Part shown: positions 42,522 to 46,474 of the stretch, piece by piece
Numbering within the stretch: the first letter of the stretch is position 1
Layout: the number at the start of each line of letters is the position of its first letter
Assembly: GCA_002500745.1 (NCBI GenBank)
Contig: DLST01000018.1
Span: 689,865-736,338, forward strand
DNA length: 46,474 nt
Reading direction: 5' to 3'
Origin: Sphingobacterium sp. UBA7855
GTDB lineage: Bacteria; Bacteroidota; Bacteroidia; Sphingobacteriales; Sphingobacteriaceae
Notes under the pieces: model-generated
The model's input: only the letters and a program-made list of their open reading frames with translations
What the model was told of the DNA's origin: nothing
Database searches by the model: none
Made by a program: the position numbers and the translations under genes

Positions 42522-43718
42522 ATGGCTTTAGCTGGGAAAAATATTGTAATTGCTGTATGCGGCAGTATTGCCGCATACAAGATTGCACCCCTCATCCGCA
42601 TGTTGATAAAAGCAGATGCCCAGATTAACGTAATTATGTCAAAAGAAGCCACGGCCTTTATCACGCCGCTTACACTTTCTACACTTTCCAAAAAACCAGT
42701 GCTTATTGATTATTACCAGCCAAATACCGGGGAATGGAATAATCATGTCGAAATCGCGCTATCTGCTGATTACATTTTAGTCGCTCCTGCAACAGCAAAC
42801 ACCATTTCCAAAATGGCCACTGGATTGTGCGACAACTTGCTAACAGCCGTATATCTATCAGCGAAGTGTCCGGTGCTATTCGCTCCGGCGATGGATTTAG
42901 ATATGTGGAAACATCCCTCTACACAATCCAATATCAAAAAGCTAAGTTCTTACGGCAATATCTTAATTCCTCCGGGGAACGGGGAATTAGCTAGTGGATT
43001 GATAGGTGAAGGGCGCATGGCTGAGCCGGAAGAAATAATGGATTTTTTAGTTAAATTTTCAGACCGAGGGCTCCCTTTGTCGGGAAAGAAGGCTTTAGTA
43101 TCTGCCGGCCCTACTTATGAAGCTATAGACCCAGTCCGCTTTATTGGCAATCATTCAAGTGGAAAAATGGGTTATGCCATCGCTGCGCAACTCAAAGAAC
43201 TTGGAGCGGATGTCACCCTTATTTCAGGACCCAGCGCCCTGAAAAGTCCTCAAGGTATTCTTAAAATTTCAGTAACCTCAGCAGCCGATATGTTAGGTGC
43301 TTGTGAAGAACACTTCCAAACGGCGGATATTGTTGTGATGAGCGCTGCTGTAGCAGACTACACTCCCATTCATGTAGCCTCCCAAAAAATAAAAAAGAAA
43401 GAAAACAAATTCGCTATTGAACTGATGAAAACAGTCGATATTCTGGCTACTTTAGGAGCTAAAAAGAATGAGCAACAACTGCTCATTGGATTTGCATTGG
43501 AAACCAATAACGAGTTGGAAAATGCCAAAGATAAATTGATTCGAAAAAACCTAGATTTTATCGTTCTCAATTCCATGCAGGATAAAGGAGCTGGCTTTGC
43601 CACCGACACAAATAAGGTTACTATAATTGAACGATCAGGGAATATCCATGAGTTTAGCCTAAAATCGAAAGAGGAAGTTGCCGAAGATATCTGCTCAATT
43701 ATCGTCAGCCTTTCTTAG
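42522..43718 (+). CDS. coaBC: Bifunctional phosphopantothenoylcysteine decarboxylase / phosphopantothenate-cysteine ligase
   Basis: 398 residues. It carries two consecutive steps of coenzyme A synthesis. The CoaC flavoprotein half (1-185) has GSIAAYK, the catalytic histidine H75 in NHVEIAL, and APATANTISKMATGLCDNLL matching the PASANT motif. The substrate clamp reads ELASGLIGEGRMAEP, with S158 where E. coli CoaBC has its redox cysteine (ACGxxGxGRM). The CoaB half (from about 188) has KKALVSAGPTYEAIDPVRFI, GNHSSGKMG and the lysine-rich SQKIKKKE loop. It is third in the bamD operon. No DUF4835 or recN gene follows, although these often do in the phylum. Confidence 0.96.
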   Translation: MALAGKNIVIAVCGSIAAYKIAPLIRMLIKADAQINVIMSKEATAFITPLTLSTLSKKPVLIDYYQPNTGEWNNHVEIALSADYILVAPATANTISKMATGLCDNLLTAVYLSAKCPVLFAPAMDLDMWKHPSTQSNIKKLSSYGNILIPPGNGELASGLIGEGRMAEPEEIMDFLVKFSDRGLPLSGKKALVSAGPTYEAIDPVRFIGNHSSGKMGYAIAAQLKELGADVTLISGPSALKSPQGILKISVTSAADMLGACEEHFQTADIVVMSAAVADYTPIHVASQKIKKKENKFAIELMKTVDILATLGAKKNEQQLLIGFALETNNELENAKDKLIRKNLDFIVLNSMQDKGAGFATDTNKVTIIERSGNIHEFSLKSKEEVAEDICSIIVSLS

Positions 43719-43726
43719 GCAAAACT

Positions 43727-43785
43727 TTTATAAGAAAGCACTCCCGAAACACTATTCGTACAGATGTACGAGCAGATCTTATAAA
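43727..43785. repeat. Nested inverted repeats between coaBC and the rRNA methyltransferase gene
   Basis: TTTATAAGA (43727-43735) pairs with TCTTATAAA (43777-43785) and encloses a smaller palindrome TCGTAC-AGAT-GTACGA at 43757-43772. It may end transcription of both convergent genes, though no T-run is present. The outer arm covers the methyltransferase stop codon. Confidence 0.45.
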
Positions 43786-45140
43786 TTTACAATTCGAAGT
43801 TCTTTTGGATAATAATTATTGATTCGGTTAGGTAATACCTTCATCCAGCCCAATCGCTGGCCTTGAAACCTTGCTATTGCCCATCCTTGGATACCAGCAA
43901 ATGTATCCACAACGATATTCTCCTTTCTAAGGTAATTACGCGCGTCCTCAAGCGATAAGTCTACCGACTTATACTCTACTAAATAATTACTCAAAGCCAA
44001 TGCATGGCTCGGTATTAACTCTTTCCTATTGAGCTTACCCACATTAGTTCCTGCATTCTTGAGATAGAGTACATTTTGAAGATATTTTAGATCGTTTTCG
44101 TACATTTTTGGAAAAACATATATATCTTCATGATGAAGGAAGGTGTGCAAACTATCACTATTTGAAATCCAATCATTTAAAATCCCTTTGGGCACATCTG
44201 ACTTTTCGGGTTTAATCTTTTTCCTATTAAACATTTCCTGTTCACCAACTTTCTTAAGAACAGCAATAAAAAAACCTTCCCCTCCTAATTTATGTGGATA
44301 AAACCGATAGCCGTGTCCGCGATGCTTCACAGAAAAAGTATGGTCAATTCCCCAATTATCTTCAACCGTTATTTCAACAGATTCAAAATCGCCGCTATCC
44401 AATAGCCAATCGACGATGTCTTCATTTTCCTCTGATGAATAAGAACATGTCGAATAGAACAGATAGCCCCCCTCCTTCAAGGCTGTCAAACTTTCAGCCA
44501 AAATACGCTGTTGCCTTTCACTACAAAGTTTCACATTAGCTTCGGACCACTCCTCTATGGCATCGGCATCTTTTCTAAACATACCAGACCCAGAGCAAGG
44601 CGCGTCGACTACTATTAAATCGAAAAATCCAGGAAGACGATTAAAGGCAGCAGGATCGTTATTTGTTGTTACTGTGTTAGCATTTCCCCATTTCATTAAA
44701 TTATCCTGCAAAATTGTAACTCTGCTCTTAATAATTTCATTAGCAACCAAGAGCGAATCGGGATGGAGGCTGCTGTTTAATAACGTAGACTTTCCGCCGG
44801 GAGCGCCACATAAATCCAACGCCCGAACAGCATGTAGATTTAGCTTCAAACATTGAATAATATGATCTATAAACATGGAAGAGGCATCTTGCGGATAGTA
44901 AGCACCGGCATGAAATAAAGGATCTAATGTAAACACTGGACGATCTTGGAGATAATAAGCTGCATTACACCAAGGCACTTTACCCTTACTGTCAAATGGA
45001 CATTCTTCCAGTTTATTTGGATTAAGGCGTATTGCCGTAGCCCGAATCCCCTCCTCATGTACTTTTATAAATGCGTTTTTATCAAATAACGGATTCACTC
45101 CTAATTTTTTCACTAAAGCATTCGGCAGAAAATTACTCAT
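43779..45140 (-). CDS. RsmF/NOL1-NOP2-Sun family RNA cytosine-5 methyltransferase
   Basis: 453 residues. The SAM loop is DLCGAPGGKS (109-118), motif IV VVDAPCSGSG contains the release cysteine C182, and motif VI FYSTCSYSSEENEDI contains the nucleophile C232. The N-terminus (MSNFLPNALVKKLGVNPLFD) and C-terminal PUA-like domains ending QRLGWMKVLPNRINNYYPKE match RsmF (YebU)-type enzymes, which methylate 16S rRNA. Smaller RsmB-type proteins instead have an NusB-like N-terminus, which is absent here. The exact target cytidine cannot be read from sequence. It is convergent with coaBC. Confidence 0.93.
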   Translation of the reverse strand: MSNFLPNALVKKLGVNPLFDKNAFIKVHEEGIRATAIRLNPNKLEECPFDSKGKVPWCNAAYYLQDRPVFTLDPLFHAGAYYPQDASSMFIDHIIQCLKLNLHAVRALDLCGAPGGKSTLLNSSLHPDSLLVANEIIKSRVTILQDNLMKWGNANTVTTNNDPAAFNRLPGFFDLIVVDAPCSGSGMFRKDADAIEEWSEANVKLCSERQQRILAESLTALKEGGYLFYSTCSYSSEENEDIVDWLLDSGDFESVEITVEDNWGIDHTFSVKHRGHGYRFYPHKLGGEGFFIAVLKKVGEQEMFNRKKIKPEKSDVPKGILNDWISNSDSLHTFLHHEDIYVFPKMYENDLKYLQNVLYLKNAGTNVGKLNRKELIPSHALALSNYLVEYKSVDLSLEDARNYLRKENIVVDTFAGIQGWAIARFQGQRLGWMKVLPNRINNYYPKELRIVNL

Positions 45141-45216
45141 GTTGTCCTCATAGTTTGCGATAAAATTAAGATAAATAAAAATGAAGTCAAAATAAGTGGT
45201 AAATTACAAGAAAGCG

Positions 45217-45224
45217 TAACTTTG
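45217..45224 (+). promoter_or_regulatory. -7 element abutting the AHSA1/START gene
   Basis: TAACTTTG matches TAnnTTTG exactly, with 4 nt between its G and the ATG, so the predicted transcript begins at the start codon. No -33 TTG is seen. Confidence 0.5.
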
Positions 45225-45228
45225 CATT

Positions 45229-45615
45229 ATGAAAGAATTCAAGAAATATGCTATTATTCCTGCAACTCCAGAGGAGCTGTATCTCGCATTAACTACTGAA
45301 ATTACGGCTCGTCTTTGGACAGGTGATCTGGTGTCCATAGACGCTACTGTTAATGGAGAATTCTCTCTATGGGACGGAGCTATTACTGGCCGGTTCTTGG
45401 AACTACAACCTTCGACAAAAATCGTACAGGAATGGTATTTTGGAGAAACAGACACTCCCTCTATCGTTACACTAAAACTGCATGAACATAAAAGAGGAAC
45501 GTCCCTAGAAATTAGACAGACAAATATACCCGATGAAGATTTTGAAAATATCTCGCAAGGTTGGGAAGATCCTTATATATCGTCATTAATTGATTTTTAT
45601 ACGGAGGAAGGGTAA
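45229..45615 (+). CDS. AHSA1/START-like (SRPBCC) domain protein
   Basis: 128 residues filled by one domain of the AHSA1 type: KKYAIIPATPEELYLALTTE opens the helix-grip fold, ARLWTGDLVSIDATVNGEFS leads into LWDGAITGRFLELQPSTKIV and QEWYF, and the C-terminal helix is GWEDPYISSLIDFYTEEG. These cytoplasmic proteins have a hydrophobic pocket for small ligands or act on chaperones; no ligand can be named. It is monocistronic, with a promoter against the start codon and a hairpin after the stop (45641-45680). Confidence 0.9.
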   Translation: MKEFKKYAIIPATPEELYLALTTEITARLWTGDLVSIDATVNGEFSLWDGAITGRFLELQPSTKIVQEWYFGETDTPSIVTLKLHEHKRGTSLEIRQTNIPDEDFENISQGWEDPYISSLIDFYTEEG

Positions 45616-45640
45616 ACTCCTATACCCCACAATATCTTTT

Positions 45641-45680
45641 ACTAGATTATTGGCGTTATAAATGACGCCAATAACCTAGT
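45641..45680. terminator. Hairpin between the AHSA1/START gene and the pseudogene
   Basis: ACTAGATTATTGGCGT pairs with ACGCCAATAACCTAGT over 16 positions with one mismatch (a U-G pair on the minus strand) and an 8-nt loop. It lies between convergent genes, but the T-run is missing. Confidence 0.6.
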
Positions 45681-45683
45681 AAA

Positions 45684-46396
45684 CTAAATATTCCCCAACG
45701 ATTTCCGCTCCAGCTTTTTTTTTAACCTGACTTCATTGTACCTTTTTATATAATTTAGAAACAATTTGTAGCTATATTTTCGCTCAAGTAAGAATCCCTT
45801 TAAAATTATAGGTTCATCTTTTACTAATGCTGATAATGCTTTTGGCCCTTTGTTTCACATCATGACCTAGAATATCTTCCACAACATCATTCAATTCAAT
45901 TATCTCTCCCGAACAGCGTTTAAGAACACACCAATATTTCGTTGTTGTGAAACCGATAAGAGCCCTAGATGTTCCCGCGTCAACTGCAAAGCTTGAACTT
46001 TTAAAATGATAAACCATCATTTGACCATCCTGAACTAGTTCAGCAAATTTCAATTCCCCCTGATTTTTCTTTATTTATCCGAAAAACCTGAGGCTTTGTA
46101 TTTTTGACCTTCTCCAATCCTTTTTCTATATAAGAAGGAGCGAATACGTTGTCTTTGCTTATTTGATAAACACGATAAACCTAGTTTAGAAAAAATTCCA
46201 TTTGCTCATCCCCATCACTCCAAATTAATTTTCCATCTTTAACTGAAGAAACTCTTCCGTATAAGCTATCACCATTTATAAAAACAATACAATCCGCATA
46301 CTCCTTTTTCTTTTGACCACAAAGTGTTGTGGAAAATATAAGTATGAAAACAGCGGTCATCATTTGGCCCAACCTTAATAATTTATATCTTTTCAT
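45684..46396 (-). pseudogene. Broken gene for a secreted protein, one in-frame stop and two apparent +1 frameshifts
   Basis: A signal peptide (MKRYKLLRLGQMMTAVFILI then FSTTLCGQ) and VFINGDSLYGRVSSVKDGKL begin a frame that meets TAG at 46181-46183. The same frame continues with VYRVYQISKDNVF and shifts at a run of five G (46056-46060, minus strand). The next frame gives ELKFAELVQDGQMMVYHFKS to DILGHDVKQRAK, then shifts again at a run of four A before ALSALVKDEPIILKGFLLER and the final stop at 45684. With one base removed from each run and the stop read through, a protein of about 237 residues results. It is either a decaying gene or partly sequencing error. Family not recognised; the N-terminus resembles Bacteroidota envelope proteins with a GDSxxGxV opening. 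Confidence 0.7.
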
Positions 46397-46474
46397 TACA
46401 TAAGTTAGTACCCTCTAATAGACCATTCATTTTAATAAGCCACTTTATAAAATGTTACCATTACTTTCTTAGGA

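Noticed and set aside
45684..46396. Programmed frameshifting in the broken gene
   Set aside because: Two shifts plus a stop codon, without slippery heptamers or downstream structures, fit decay or sequence error better than recoding.
1..46474. tRNA, rRNA, CRISPR array, prophage or intact transposon
   Set aside because: Intergenic regions are short, and none contains a cloverleaf, regularly spaced repeats, an integrase or a transposase frame.

Overview
The window looks like chromosomal DNA from a Bacteroidota species, most probably a Sphingobacterium or close relative in the Sphingobacteriaceae. The reasons are the AT-rich composition, the near absence of Shine-Dalgarno sequences, repeated promoters of the Bacteroidota type (TTG, about 20 nt, TAnnTTTG), a plug/beta-barrel outer-membrane protein with a carboxypeptidase-regulatory-like N-terminus, YfhO, the bamD-rpoZ-coaBC order and an OmpA with a thrombospondin-3 linker. 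It is mostly core genome: 38 intact genes and one broken gene, with no tRNA, rRNA, CRISPR array, prophage or intact insertion sequence.

Layout. 1-7608: a small exported Dabb-domain protein, then a tight six-gene minus-strand operon (SpoIIM-like, membrane protein, DUF4129, DUF4350, MoxR ATPase, DUF58) with a divergent RDD-family gene. 7861-14087: fabD, an M16 peptidase, a 945-residue outer-membrane beta-barrel protein and rnhB. 14117-21861: YfhO, a YbjQ-type protein, a KtrA/KtrB-type potassium uptake system and an AsmA-like protein; a parS-like palindrome lies between the last two. 21957-25407: a pair of overlapping genes for lipoproteins of unknown function. 25530-31172: rsgA, then polA, a MORN-repeat protein and psd. 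31236-34057: a phosphate module (PhoR-like kinase, PhoU-like DUF47 protein, PiT transporter) with an 11-bp direct repeat placed like a Pho box. 34301-40049: OmpA, a TPR protein, aroE, a metallo-hydrolase and a LolC/E-type permease. 40046-43718: a small secreted protein, a NifU-domain protein and the bamD-rpoZ-coaBC operon. 43779-46474: an rRNA cytosine methyltransferase, an AHSA1/START protein and a pseudogene carrying three lesions.

How the genes work together. Much of the window serves the cell envelope: fatty-acid and phospholipid synthesis (fabD, psd), outer-membrane assembly (bamD, the AsmA-like protein), outer-membrane proteins and lipoproteins, and the MoxR/DUF58 membrane operon. Other genes serve replication and RNA metabolism (polA, rnhB, rsgA, rsmF-like, rpoZ) and cofactor or amino-acid synthesis (coaBC, aroE, a NifU-type Fe-S protein).

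The observations I rate highest are the uncharacterised lipoprotein pair (21957-25407), the putative Pho box (32311-32332), a near-consensus sigma-54 promoter before ompA (34210-34226), the parS-like site (19945-19960), and three genes whose promoter places the predicted transcript start on the A of the ATG. Many start codons were moved downstream of the longest reading frame, using family N-termini, signal peptides and promoter positions.
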